Positions 54,557 through 63,999 of a DNA stretch of 64,000 nucleotides are shown here, one piece after another. The DNA comes from an alpha proteobacterium AAP38 (lineage in GTDB: Bacteria; Pseudomonadota; Alphaproteobacteria; Azospirillales; Azospirillaceae). Where the stretch lies: NCBI GenBank assembly GCA_001296005.1, contig LJHR01000026.1:1-64000 (forward strand), given 5' to 3'. Under the pieces are notes generated by a model. It was not told the origin of the DNA. It made no database searches and saw nothing but the letters and a program-made list of their open reading frames with translations. The stretch's first letter is position 1. Each line of letters begins with the position of its first letter. Made by a program: the position numbers and the translations under genes.

Positions 54557-56067
54557 TGCGGATTGTCGCTCTCCTGCTATCGGCCCTGCTGCTCACCTTG
54601 CCGTCCCTCGCCGCAGAACCGCTGCGTGTCGCCATCGGGCCAGAGCCGGAAACGCTGGACCCGCACAAGGGAACCGAGATTTCCGCTGCCCGTCTGCTGC
54701 TGGACCTGTGCGAGGGGCTGCTGACCCGCGATGCCGATGGCCGCACCGTGCCGGGCGTGGCGGAGCGGATCGACCATGCCGCCGACGGCCTGACCATGGT
54801 CTTCCACCTGCGCACCGACGCCCGCTGGTGGAATGGCGATGCGATAACGGCAGGAGATTTCGTGCGAGGTTGGCGCCGGGCCATTGATCCCGCCACACGA
54901 TCAGGCATCGCTGATCTTCTGGACGGGGTGGAAAATGCAGTGGCCATCCGCCGGGGCCTGCTGCCGCCCGACCGGCTGGGCATCCAGGCGGCGGATGGGC
55001 GGACCCTGGTGGTCCGTCTGGAACGGCCCGTACCCGATTTCGACATGGTGCTGGCCCACCGCCTCACCCTGCCCGTCCATGGCCCCACCCTGGCGGCCCA
55101 TGGTGATGGCTTTGCCAGGGCCGGCACCTTGATGTGCAACGGCCCCTATCGCCTGACGGATCACCGGCTGCAGGATCGCTACATCCTGGACCGCGCGGAA
55201 CAATGGCATGGCGCCGCCACTGTGAAGATCGCCCGTGTGGAGGCGCTGGTGGCGGAAAAGGCAGAACTGGAGATGAACCTGTTCCGTGCCGGACAGCTGG
55301 ACATCACCAGCACGGTGCCGGCCCCCATGCTGGACTGGGCCCGCACCAACCTGCCCGATGCGGTACAGGTCCATCCCTGGACCCTGCTCTCCCTATTGCT
55401 GGCCAACCCCGATGGCGCGGCGTGGCGCAATAACCCCGCCTTTCTGGAGGCGCTGGAACTAGCGCTGGACCGGGATCAGCTGGTAGCAGATGCGCAGGGC
55501 CGGGCCATGCCCGCCTATGGGTTGATCCCGCCCGGCCTGTGGGGACAGGACAGACCACCGACGCCCAAGGTCCTGACGGGGGAGGCCCGCCGTCTAGCGG
55601 CCCGCGACGCCCTGGCCCGTGCCGGATATGGGGCCGGAACACCCCCGCCGCGCGTGGAAATCGTCTTTGCCGGCGTGGAGGCGATCCGCCGCCGGGTCAT
55701 CGCCATCGCGGCACAATGGAAACAGGTCTTGGGTGTAGAGACCGATCTGGTCGGGCTGGAATCCCGCATGGTCAGCACCCGGCAGCGCCAGAAGGATTTC
55801 CAGGGGTTCCTCTACAATAGCTGGATTTCCTACTCACCCTTCTACGCCCTGTCCCCCTTCCTGCCGCCGGATGCGGCGGTGACGGCGACGGACCGGGCGG
55901 GACAGGCGCAACAGATACAGGCGCTGGAACGGTCCCTGCTGGAAAGCCGGCGGGTGATACCGGTAGCCTTCGGCAGCGCCATGCATCTGGTGTCGCCCCG
56001 CGTGGGCGGGTGGCGGGGCAACACCTATGACATCCACCCACTGCGGTATCTGACGCTGGAGCGGTAA
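54553..56067 (+). CDS. Oligopeptide ABC transporter substrate-binding protein
   Basis: A 504-residue periplasmic binding protein of the OppA/SBP5 family. Signal peptide to about LPSLAAE, then VAIGPEPETLDPHKG, DGLTMVFHLRTDARWWNG and AITAGDFVRGWRRAIDP, all family signatures. No permease or ATPase gene follows. It is translationally coupled to a cytoplasmic regulator, so sensing rather than uptake is possible. Confidence 0.88.
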   Translation: MMRIVALLLSALLLTLPSLAAEPLRVAIGPEPETLDPHKGTEISAARLLLDLCEGLLTRDADGRTVPGVAERIDHAADGLTMVFHLRTDARWWNGDAITAGDFVRGWRRAIDPATRSGIADLLDGVENAVAIRRGLLPPDRLGIQAADGRTLVVRLERPVPDFDMVLAHRLTLPVHGPTLAAHGDGFARAGTLMCNGPYRLTDHRLQDRYILDRAEQWHGAATVKIARVEALVAEKAELEMNLFRAGQLDITSTVPAPMLDWARTNLPDAVQVHPWTLLSLLLANPDGAAWRNNPAFLEALELALDRDQLVADAQGRAMPAYGLIPPGLWGQDRPPTPKVLTGEARRLAARDALARAGYGAGTPPPRVEIVFAGVEAIRRRVIAIAAQWKQVLGVETDLVGLESRMVSTRQRQKDFQGFLYNSWISYSPFYALSPFLPPDAAVTATDRAGQAQQIQALERSLLESRRVIPVAFGSAMHLVSPRVGGWRGNTYDIHPLRYLTLER

Positions 56068-56074
56068 CAGCCGG

Positions 56075-56210
56075 CCCTCACCCTCCCAAACGCTGACGCG
56101 TTCGGGCCCCTCCCTCTCCCGCAAGCCGGCGAGGGATGTAATTTATACCCTCGCCCACGAAGGTGGGAGAGGGAGGGGCCCGTCGGCGTTAGTCGACGGG
56201 AGGGTGAGGG
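56075..56210. repeat. REP-like long inverted repeat
   Basis: CCCTCACCCTCCC at 56075-56087 returns inverted at 56198-56210, and inner parts (GGGCCCCTCCCTCTCCC and its complement) pair as well, with a small loop region between. The 136-base palindrome lies between the binding-protein gene and the convergent oxidoreductase gene and resembles dispersed REP elements. Confidence 0.75.
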
Positions 56211-56232
56211 CAACCCGACCCCGCAGCCTCTC

Positions 56233-59200
56233 TCACTCCGCCGCTGCACTGACCGGCGATATCGGACGGCGCCAGCGGGACAGAAGCTCCGCTTCCTCCG
56301 CCTTTGCCTTGTGCAGATGTTCTTCCTTCACATGGCCGAAGCCGCGGATTTTCTCCGGGATGCTGGCGATATCGACGGCCAGATGCATGTTGGCGGGCGA
56401 CAGGCCGGCCAGCAGTTCTTCCACCACCGCGATATAGTCGGTGATCAACTGCCGCTCCATCACGCGTTCCGGGTTGCGACCGAAAATATCAAGGCTGCCA
56501 CCGCGCAGGCCCTTCATCTTCGCCAGCATCTTGAAGCCCAACATCATGGCCGGCCCGAATTCCTGCTTCTTCAGGTGGCCGGTGATGGGATCGCGGGCAG
56601 ATGTTGCCGGCGGGGCCAGATGGAACTTCAGCTTGTAATCGCCCTCGAACTGGCTGGCGACCTGCGCCTGGAAACGGCCATCGCTGTAAAGGCGCGCCAC
56701 CTCATACTCGTCCTTGTAGGACATCAGCTTGAACAGATACCGGGCCACCGCGCGAGAGAGGGCGTCGCGGCCCGGCGTGCGCTCGGCCTCCATGGCCTGC
56801 ACCCTGTCCACCATGGCCTTGTACCGGCCGGCATAGGCAGCATCCTGATAGTCGGTCAAATAGGCGATGCGGCGTTCCACCATCTCCGCCAGCGTTTCCG
56901 ACGCACGGCGATGGCCGAAGGCACCCGCCTTTTCCTGCTTGGGAATGGCGGCATCGATGACACGGGCCAGGTCGATGGCGGCGCGACGGCCCCAGCGGAA
57001 GGCGTCGGTATTCATCTTCACCGCCGCGCCGTTCAGCTCGATTGCCTTTTCAATGGCGCTGGCCGTCGTCGGGACCAGCCCCTGCTGATAGGCATAGCCC
57101 AGCATGAACATGTTGGTGGCGATGCTGTCACCACAGAGCGCGGTGGCGATCTTCTGCGCATCGATGGCCGACACGGCCTCCGCCCCGCCCACGCCGGACG
57201 CAATAGTGCGGGTCAGGCTGCCCGACGGCACCGTCGCATCGGCATTGGCAATGAAGGCCGCCGTCATCGTCTCCGCCGTATTCACGACCGCGCGGGTGCG
57301 GCCCGGCGCCATCTTTGACAGGGCATCGGCATTGGCCGCCACGACGATGTCGCAGGCCAGCACCAGATCGGCGCCGCCAGCCACGATACGGTTGGCATGG
57401 ATGTCACCGGGCCGCTCGGCGATGCGCAGATGGCTGGTCACCGACCCGCCCTTCTGCGCCAGACCGGCCATGTCCATGGCCGTGAAGCCACGGCCTTCCA
57501 GATGGGTGGCCATGCCCAAGATGGCGCCGATGGTGACCACGCCCGTCCCGCCGATGCCGGTGACCAAGATGTTCCAGGGCTTGTCCAGGGTCGGGATCGC
57601 CGGTTCCGGCAGCACGCCCCAATCGTCGCCCTTGGCCGCCGCGGGCTTCGGCTTCTTCAAGCTGCCGCCCTCAACCGTCACGAAGCTGGGGCAGAAACCC
57701 TTCAGGCAGCTGAAATCCTTGTTACAGCTGGACTGGTCGATCTGACGCTTGCGCCCGAACTCCGTCTCCACCGGCACCACCGACAGGCAGGAGGATTTGG
57801 CCGAACAATCGCCGCAGCCTTCGCAGACCAGCTCATTGATCACCACGCGCTTGGCAGGATCGGGATACTTGTTGCGCTTGCGGCGGCGGCGCTTCTCGGC
57901 GGCACAGGTCTGTTCATAGATGATGACCGTGACGCCCTTCTCCTGGCGCAGGTCGCGCTGCACCTGATCCAGGTCGTCACGATGGAAAATCTTGGTGCCG
58001 TGCGGCAGGCCGCGGCCCAGGCCGTACTTCTCCGGCCCGTCGCTGACCACCACGATGCGCTTCACGCCTTCGGCGTCCAACTGCTGCGCGATGTCATAGA
58101 CGGACAGGGTGCCATCCACCGGCTGCCCGCCCGTCATGGCGACGGCGTCGTTGTAGAGGATCTTGTAGGTGATGTTGACCTTGGCCGAAACGGCGGCGCG
58201 CACGGCCAGAATGCCGGAATGGAAATAGGTGCCGTCGCCCAGATTGGCGAAGACATGCTCCTCACCGGAGAATGGTGACTGCCCAATCCACTGCACCCCT
58301 TCGCCGCCCATCTGGCTGAACACTTCCGTGTTGCGGCCCATCCAGGTGACCATGTAGTGACAGCCGATCCCGGCCAGACCCCGGCTGCCATCAGGCAGGC
58401 GGGTGGAGGTATTGTGCGGGCAGCCGGAGCAGAAGAAGGGCGTGCGCACCGTGGTCGATGACGGCGTGTTCTGCCGCACCCGGTGCTCCATGCGGGCCAG
58501 CCGCTCCGACACATAATCATTGGGGCCAAAGGACAGGATGCGCCCGGCTAGAACGCGGGCGATATCCACGGGGTTCAGCTCCGCCTTTTCCGTGAATAGC
58601 GGCTTGCCCGTATGATCGGTCTTGCCCAGGACGCGGGGGCGGCGGTCCCAGTGGAAAAGCTGTTCCTTGATCTGGCTTTCCAGGACGGAGCGCTTTTCCT
58701 CCACCACCAGCAATTCCTCGGTGGTCTGGGCAAAGACGCGCATGCCTTGCGGCTCCAGCGGCCAGGCCATGGCCACCTTATAGATACCTAGGCCCCATTC
58801 GCGCGCCATCTCCTCGCTGATTTCAAGCTCATCCAGAGCTTGGCGCACATCCAGGTACGACTTGCCGATGGTGACCAGGCCCAGGCGCGGGGCGGCATGG
58901 CCGAATATCACCTTGTCCAGGCGATTGGCACGGGCGAACGCGCGGGCGGCGTCCAGCTTCCAATCGATCATGCGGGCTTCCTGAATCAGCGGCGTGTCAT
59001 GCAGCCGGATGTTCAGCCCGCCGGGCGGCAGCTCAAAATCGGTCGGTTCCTGAATGATGATGCGGGCCGGGTCGATATCGACAATGGCCGTGGTATCGAT
59101 CGTGTCGGCGATACAGGTGAAGCCCACCCAGGCACCCGAATAGCGCGACAGGGCAAAGCCGATCAGGCCCAGATCAAGGAATTCCTGAACGCCGGCCGGG

Positions 59201-59730
59201 TTGATGGTCGGCATGAAGGCGTGGATGAAGGCCTGATCCGACTGGTGCGGCAGGGTGGAGGATTTGCAGCTATGGTCGTCACCGGCAAAGGCCAGAACGC
59301 CGCCATGCCGGCTGGTGCCGGCGAAGTTCGCATGCTTGATGGCATCGATGGACCGGTCCACACCGGGGCCCTTGCCGTACCAGATGCCGAACACGCCATC
59401 GACCTTGGCGCCCTGCCACAGGTTCACCTGCTGGCTGCCCCAAACGGCGGTGGCGCCCAGTTCCTCGTTCACGCCGGGCTGAAAATGGATATCGCCCTTG
59501 GCCAGAAACTTCCGCGCCTGCCACAGCGCCTGATCATAGGCACCCAGCGGCGAGCCGCGATATCCCGAAATGAAGCCCGCCGTCTTCAGGCCCGCCACCT
59601 GATCCCGCTGCCGTTGCAGCATGGGCAGACGCACCAGCGCCTGGGTGCCGGTCATGAAGGCCCGGCCCTGCTGGAGGGTATATTTGTCGTCGAGCGCGAC
59701 GGTCGCAAGCGTGCGGGCGGCGTTGGCCAT
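56233..59730 (-). CDS. Indolepyruvate ferredoxin oxidoreductase (fused subunits)
   Basis: A 1165-residue fused enzyme. The N-terminal thiamine-diphosphate domain covers about 20-400 (FISGYRGSPLGAYD; FAGDDHSCKSST). A second thiamine domain follows (FCSGCPHNTSTRLPDGS; LGDGTYFHSG). A cysteine-rich segment (CEGCGDCSAKSSC) should hold an iron-sulfur cluster. The gamma domain follows (ILVTGIGGTGVVTIGAILG), and the C-terminus is a DUF6537-like tail. It decarboxylates aryl-pyruvates from aromatic amino acids to acyl-CoA, passing electrons to ferredoxin. A single gene. Confidence 0.92.
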   Translation of the reverse strand: MANAARTLATVALDDKYTLQQGRAFMTGTQALVRLPMLQRQRDQVAGLKTAGFISGYRGSPLGAYDQALWQARKFLAKGDIHFQPGVNEELGATAVWGSQQVNLWQGAKVDGVFGIWYGKGPGVDRSIDAIKHANFAGTSRHGGVLAFAGDDHSCKSSTLPHQSDQAFIHAFMPTINPAGVQEFLDLGLIGFALSRYSGAWVGFTCIADTIDTTAIVDIDPARIIIQEPTDFELPPGGLNIRLHDTPLIQEARMIDWKLDAARAFARANRLDKVIFGHAAPRLGLVTIGKSYLDVRQALDELEISEEMAREWGLGIYKVAMAWPLEPQGMRVFAQTTEELLVVEEKRSVLESQIKEQLFHWDRRPRVLGKTDHTGKPLFTEKAELNPVDIARVLAGRILSFGPNDYVSERLARMEHRVRQNTPSSTTVRTPFFCSGCPHNTSTRLPDGSRGLAGIGCHYMVTWMGRNTEVFSQMGGEGVQWIGQSPFSGEEHVFANLGDGTYFHSGILAVRAAVSAKVNITYKILYNDAVAMTGGQPVDGTLSVYDIAQQLDAEGVKRIVVVSDGPEKYGLGRGLPHGTKIFHRDDLDQVQRDLRQEKGVTVIIYEQTCAAEKRRRRKRNKYPDPAKRVVINELVCEGCGDCSAKSSCLSVVPVETEFGRKRQIDQSSCNKDFSCLKGFCPSFVTVEGGSLKKPKPAAAKGDDWGVLPEPAIPTLDKPWNILVTGIGGTGVVTIGAILGMATHLEGRGFTAMDMAGLAQKGGSVTSHLRIAERPGDIHANRIVAGGADLVLACDIVVAANADALSKMAPGRTRAVVNTAETMTAAFIANADATVPSGSLTRTIASGVGGAEAVSAIDAQKIATALCGDSIATNMFMLGYAYQQGLVPTTASAIEKAIELNGAAVKMNTDAFRWGRRAAIDLARVIDAAIPKQEKAGAFGHRRASETLAEMVERRIAYLTDYQDAAYAGRYKAMVDRVQAMEAERTPGRDALSRAVARYLFKLMSYKDEYEVARLYSDGRFQAQVASQFEGDYKLKFHLAPPATSARDPITGHLKKQEFGPAMMLGFKMLAKMKGLRGGSLDIFGRNPERVMERQLITDYIAVVEELLAGLSPANMHLAVDIASIPEKIRGFGHVKEEHLHKAKAEEAELLSRWRRPISPVSAAAE

Positions 59731-60088
59731 TTCTTAATACCCTCCCCTATCGGACCGCTATGTTAGGTCCGATTATTGACCCTGTCCTGCACAGACCGTA
59801 ACCAGGAAAATAGGTCAATGCTACTGACTTATTTTCGATCCAAAACTGATCCTGTGACGCGTGGTTTCGTGCATGGATTTCCAGGGTTTCAGGTGCATTA
59901 TTACTGCTGCAATGCGGTATCGCACCGCGTCAGGCATTGACCGATTCGCGCGCCGCCCCGGACCGGGTCACGGGCGGCTCGATCTATGCTTTCGGGCAGG
60001 GGAATCGGGTGGGCCTGTTAACCCTCTTTCGTGGTAATCAGGTTTCCAGAAGAGCATAAATCGGCAACATTGCAGAGAAAGGACGGCG
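59731..60088. other. Intergenic region between divergent genes
   Basis: About 360 bases. It must hold the promoters of the oxidoreductase (leftward) and the pentapeptide-repeat gene (rightward). No repeat or RNA gene is seen. Confidence 0.4.
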
Positions 60089-61339
60089 GTGGCGGATTTC
60101 GACCTTCAGCAGTCACTGACCCTGCATCAGCGCTTTCTGGAAGGGCGTCCGGGCGGCAAGCGGCTGGAACTGAAATCACAGGATCTGCGCGGCGCCAACC
60201 TGCCCAACGCCGACATGCGCAATGCATTGTTGAGCGGCGTGAACCTGGAAGATGCCGTCCTGCGTGTCGTCAATCTGGACGGGACGGACCTGTTCGGGGC
60301 CAATCTGGCGCGTGCCGACATGGTGGGGGCCAGTCTGGTCAGCGCCGATCTGCGCGGCATCAATCTGGCCGGCGCCAACCTGCGCGGCGCCTGTTTCGAC
60401 CGGGCCGATCTGCGCCAGGGCCAGTTGGTCATCTGGGTCGGCAAGGTGAAGCAGCAGGTGGTGCAGACGGCCAATCTGGCCGGCGCCGACATGTCCAACG
60501 CCTCGCTGGCCGGGGCTGACCTGTCCGGTGCGGACCTGCGCAATGTCAATCTGGCCGGGGCCAACCTGTCTGGGGCCCACCTGTTCGCCGCCAACCTGTC
60601 AGGGGCCGACCTGCGCGGCACCAGTTTTGCCGACGCCAAGATGAAGGCAGCAATCCTGGATAATGCCCAGGTGACCGGCGCCGACTTTGCCCGTGCCGAC
60701 CTGCGCGACGCACGGTTGCGCAACGTCCCGCCCGACGCCGCCAATTTCAAGGCCGCCTATACCGATGGCGCCGTATTCAGCGCCAACCATGGCAAACTGG
60801 CGCCTGAGGTCCGCGAAGCCATCGCACAGCATCAGCGCTGGATCATCAGCAATGGCCGCGAAGGGCTGCGTATGGTGCTGATGAAGCCCGACTTGACCGG
60901 GGCCGATCTGACCGGCTGCGACCTTTCTGGATCGGAAATCACCTATGGTCGCTTCGACAAGGCCAATCTGCGCGGCTCCATGTGGCGGATGGCCAAGCTG
61001 ACGGGATCAAGCTTCCGGGGGGCGGAGCTGCGCGATGCCGTCTTTGATGGTGCCAATCTCGCCCGTACCGACCTGCGGGAGGCAAGCCTGCTCGATACAC
61101 AGTTCGGGCCTGTGCCCTTGCGCGGGGCCGATGGACAGTCGATGGGCCGCGACTGGCCCGCCGACCTGCGGGAAGCCAATCTGGCCGGCGCCGATGCGCG
61201 CGGGGCCAATCTGCGCGGCGCCCGGCTGGAAGGGGCGAAATTCAGCGATGGCAACTTCGCCGCCACCGACCTGCGCGGTGCCAGCCTGGATCCCGGTGCC
61301 ACCAGCGCCCCCGAACTGCGCCGCGCCCGTTGGCAATGA
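60089..61339 (+). CDS. Pentapeptide-repeat protein
   Basis: A 416-residue protein with a GTG start behind AAAGGA. From about residue 28 it consists of A(D/N)LXX repeats in two blocks (LRGANLPNADMRNALLSGVNL and LTGADLTGCDLSG), separated by a non-repeat segment near 230-270 (FSANHGKLAPEVREAIAQHQRWI). Pentapeptide repeats fold into a right-handed quadrilateral helix; some such proteins shield DNA gyrase. No signal peptide. The role is unknown. Confidence 0.88.
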   Translation: MADFDLQQSLTLHQRFLEGRPGGKRLELKSQDLRGANLPNADMRNALLSGVNLEDAVLRVVNLDGTDLFGANLARADMVGASLVSADLRGINLAGANLRGACFDRADLRQGQLVIWVGKVKQQVVQTANLAGADMSNASLAGADLSGADLRNVNLAGANLSGAHLFAANLSGADLRGTSFADAKMKAAILDNAQVTGADFARADLRDARLRNVPPDAANFKAAYTDGAVFSANHGKLAPEVREAIAQHQRWIISNGREGLRMVLMKPDLTGADLTGCDLSGSEITYGRFDKANLRGSMWRMAKLTGSSFRGAELRDAVFDGANLARTDLREASLLDTQFGPVPLRGADGQSMGRDWPADLREANLAGADARGANLRGARLEGAKFSDGNFAATDLRGASLDPGATSAPELRRARWQ

Positions 61340-61419
61340 TGCATCGCGGCAGGTGACGCCGGCCCTGTCCCTGGGATACGGTGCATGCCAGCATGCGACA
61401 GCAATCCAAAGAATGACAA

Positions 61420-61908
61420 ATGGCGAAGCACAAGCCCGATCCCAGCACCCTTCCCTACCGTCCCTGTGTCGGCATCATGCTGATCAACCAGGAAGGCCAC
61501 ATCTTTGTGGCCAAGCGTACCGACACGCCCGATGCCTGGCAGATGCCGCAAGGTGGCATTGATGATGGCGAAAGCCCCGCCCAGGCCGCCCTGCGCGAGT
61601 TGGAGGAAGAGATCGGCACCGCCAAGGCCGTGATCCTGGCCGAAAGCGGACAGTGGCTGTCCTATGATCTGCCGACCCATCTGGTGGGCAAGGTCTGGGG
61701 TGGCCGGTACCGGGGCCAGACCCAGAAATGGGTGGCCTGCCGTTTCAAGGGCACGGATGCCGACATCAATATTGAAACCGAACATCCGGAATTCGATGCC
61801 TGGCAATGGGTGCCGATGCATAAGCTGACAAGCCTGATCGTGCCCTTCAAGCGCGCGACCTATGAGCAGGTGGTGGCCGAGCTGGGCCATCTGGCCGTTC
61901 CAGGCTGA
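61420..61908 (+). CDS. rppH: RNA pyrophosphohydrolase (Nudix)
   Basis: A 162-residue Nudix enzyme. The Nudix box lies at about 45-67 (GGIDDGESPAQAALRELEEE plus IG). The start YRPCVGIMLINQEG and the end EFDAWQWVPMHKL...IVPFKRATYEQV match RppH, which removes pyrophosphate from mRNA 5' ends to start decay. It is followed after nine bases by the TPR-oxygenase gene. Confidence 0.93.
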   Translation: MAKHKPDPSTLPYRPCVGIMLINQEGHIFVAKRTDTPDAWQMPQGGIDDGESPAQAALRELEEEIGTAKAVILAESGQWLSYDLPTHLVGKVWGGRYRGQTQKWVACRFKGTDADINIETEHPEFDAWQWVPMHKLTSLIVPFKRATYEQVVAELGHLAVPG

Positions 61909-61917
61909 GGCAGTGCC

Positions 61918-63741
61918 ATGGCGGGGCTGACGGGACCGGCGGCGCAACGCATCGGGCAATTGCTGCAGGCGGGCCTCGCCGCGCAGAAGGCGGGACGCGC
62001 GGCACAGGCCGAACAGGCCTATCGGCAGGTGCTGACCATCGATCCGCGCAATCCCGACGCCTGGCAGCTTCTGGGCCTGCTGGCGAAAAATGCGGGCCGA
62101 CCCGACCTTGCCGTGGATTACATGCGCCGCTCGCTCGACGCCAATCCACGACAGCCGGGGGTGTGGAGCAATCTGGGCAATCTGCATCTGGGCGAGCAGC
62201 GGGCCGCCGATGCCCTGACCTGTTACGACCGGGCCATCTCCCTCATGCCGGGAAATGCGGAGTTTCAGTATCATCGGGCCAAGGCACTGCATGCGATGCG
62301 GCGCCTGGACGAGGCGCAGAAGGTCTGTGCCGCCGCCCTGAAACTCTCGCCCCAGCATCTGCCCAGCTTATTGATGCTGGGCCTTATCCATGGCGATGCA
62401 GAGCAGCTGGCAGAGGCGGAAGCGGCGCTGATCCGGGCCCGCACACTGGCGCCCGATCATCCCCTGGTTCTGATCAACCTTGCCTCCATCCTGCGCCGGC
62501 AACATCGCTATGCCGATGCGGAGCCGCTTGTGCGGCGGGCTGTGGCGGTCGCCCCGCAATCAAAGGATGCCTGGCTGCTGCTGGGCAATCTGATGGGCGA
62601 TTTGAGCCGGCATGAGGAAAGCATCCAGGCCTTCCAGACCGCGATCCAGCATGACCCGCTGGACCGGGATGCTCACCGCAACCTTGCCCGCCGCCTCTGG
62701 ACCCTGGGGCGGCTGGATAATGTGTTCGACGCGATCTATGCCGTCGTGCGGGCCCAGCCTAAATCGGCCCGCGCCCTGGATATCGCCGCGGAACTGCAAG
62801 CCGAGTTCGGCTTCGTCGATGCCGCGATGCAGAATTGTGCCCTGGCCCTGTCGCTGGCCCCAACCGATCCGTCGGTGCTGCGCCGTCAGTCCAGCCTGCT
62901 GCTGCGGGCCGACCGGCCCTCAGAAGCCATCCCGCTGCTGCGGCAGTTGCTGGGGGCGCATCCCGACAATCTGTCCCTGCATAATGACCTTGCCCTGGCC
63001 CTGTTGCGGTCCGGCGACCGGTCGGGTGCGCGCGACGCGGCGCGGCGCACGCTGACGGCCTTTCCCTATGACCAGTATAGCTTGGCCCTGCTCGGCACGC
63101 TCGGGCGGCTGGATGGCGATAGCGATGATGGCGAGATCGATGACTGTGTCGCCGTGTTCGACTTGCCCGCCCCCCAGGGTTGGGCCGATCTGGACAGGTT
63201 TGTGGCCGAAACACTGACGCTGCTGGACCGGCTGCACGATACGGTCAACGAGCCGATCCATCTAACCCTGCGCAAGGGTACGCAGACCAGCGCCAATCTG
63301 TTCGCGCAACGCGACGACGCACCCATCGTGGCCCTGCGTGAACAGATTCTGGCTACTGTGCGGGCTTATGTCGACGCGATGCCCGACAGCCCGGAGCACA
63401 GCTATTTCGGGCGACGGGGCAAGGGGCTGGCCTTTGCCGGCTCCTGGTCGTCACGCCTGCGCGATGGTGGTTTCCATACCCACCATATCCATCCCGAAGG
63501 CTGGATCAGCGGCGTCTATTACCTGCAGGTACCGCCAGCTGCCGACGCGGGTGACCAGTCGGGGTGGCTGACCTTTGGCGTTCCCAATCTGGGACCGGAG
63601 GTCAGCCTGCCCGCCCTGCACGCCGTACAGCCAAAGCCGGGCCGGCTGGTGCTGTTCCCATCCTATTTCTGGCACGGGACCGTACCGTTTCAAGATGAGA
63701 TACCGCGCATCACCATCGCCTTTGATCTGGTCCCGGCCTGA
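61918..63741 (+). CDS. TPR protein with a 2-oxoglutarate/Fe(II) oxygenase domain
   Basis: A 607-residue protein. Residues 1-400 are tetratricopeptide repeats (AEQAYRQVLTIDPRNPDAW; GVWSNLGNLHLGEQRAADAL). Residues about 480-607 look like the putative 2OG-Fe(II) oxygenase domain that often follows TPRs: SSRLRDGGFHTHHIHPEGW has the first iron-ligand histidines and SYFWHGTVPF the distal histidine. A protein-hydroxylating role is inference. Confidence 0.85.
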   Translation: MAGLTGPAAQRIGQLLQAGLAAQKAGRAAQAEQAYRQVLTIDPRNPDAWQLLGLLAKNAGRPDLAVDYMRRSLDANPRQPGVWSNLGNLHLGEQRAADALTCYDRAISLMPGNAEFQYHRAKALHAMRRLDEAQKVCAAALKLSPQHLPSLLMLGLIHGDAEQLAEAEAALIRARTLAPDHPLVLINLASILRRQHRYADAEPLVRRAVAVAPQSKDAWLLLGNLMGDLSRHEESIQAFQTAIQHDPLDRDAHRNLARRLWTLGRLDNVFDAIYAVVRAQPKSARALDIAAELQAEFGFVDAAMQNCALALSLAPTDPSVLRRQSSLLLRADRPSEAIPLLRQLLGAHPDNLSLHNDLALALLRSGDRSGARDAARRTLTAFPYDQYSLALLGTLGRLDGDSDDGEIDDCVAVFDLPAPQGWADLDRFVAETLTLLDRLHDTVNEPIHLTLRKGTQTSANLFAQRDDAPIVALREQILATVRAYVDAMPDSPEHSYFGRRGKGLAFAGSWSSRLRDGGFHTHHIHPEGWISGVYYLQVPPAADAGDQSGWLTFGVPNLGPEVSLPALHAVQPKPGRLVLFPSYFWHGTVPFQDEIPRITIAFDLVPA

Positions 63742-63744
63742 ACA

Positions 63745-63999
63745 TCAGCGCCGGCGCCCGATCTCAACATCCAGAACCAGCGACGGGCCACGGCCATAGT
63801 CGCGGTAGATGATGGTGGCCGGCGGACGCGGCGGCGGCGCGTAGTAATGGTAATATACCGGCGGCGGGGGCGGCCGGTGATAATGGTGGTGGTGATGTCG
63901 ACCACCCCGATGATCATACCCGCGTTCATAATAATGATGGTGGTGATGGTGCCGATCACGGTCGTGACGGCCACCTGCCAGCGCGTCCCCAGCCGGGGT
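63745..63999 (-). CDS. His-rich protein, C-terminal part only (cut by window edge)
   Basis: The last 84 codons of a leftward gene that begins beyond the window. It has RHHHHYHRPPPPP and a run of five histidines, Tyr/Arg-rich spacers, and ends SLVLDVEIGRRR. A frame shifted by one base also stays open but reads as random. The composition suggests metal binding or an extended exported segment; no family is recognised. Confidence 0.6.
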   Translation of the reverse strand, partial: TPAGDALAGGRHDRDRHHHHHHYYERGYDHRGGRHHHHHYHRPPPPPVYYHYYAPPPRPPATIIYRDYGRGPSLVLDVEIGRRR

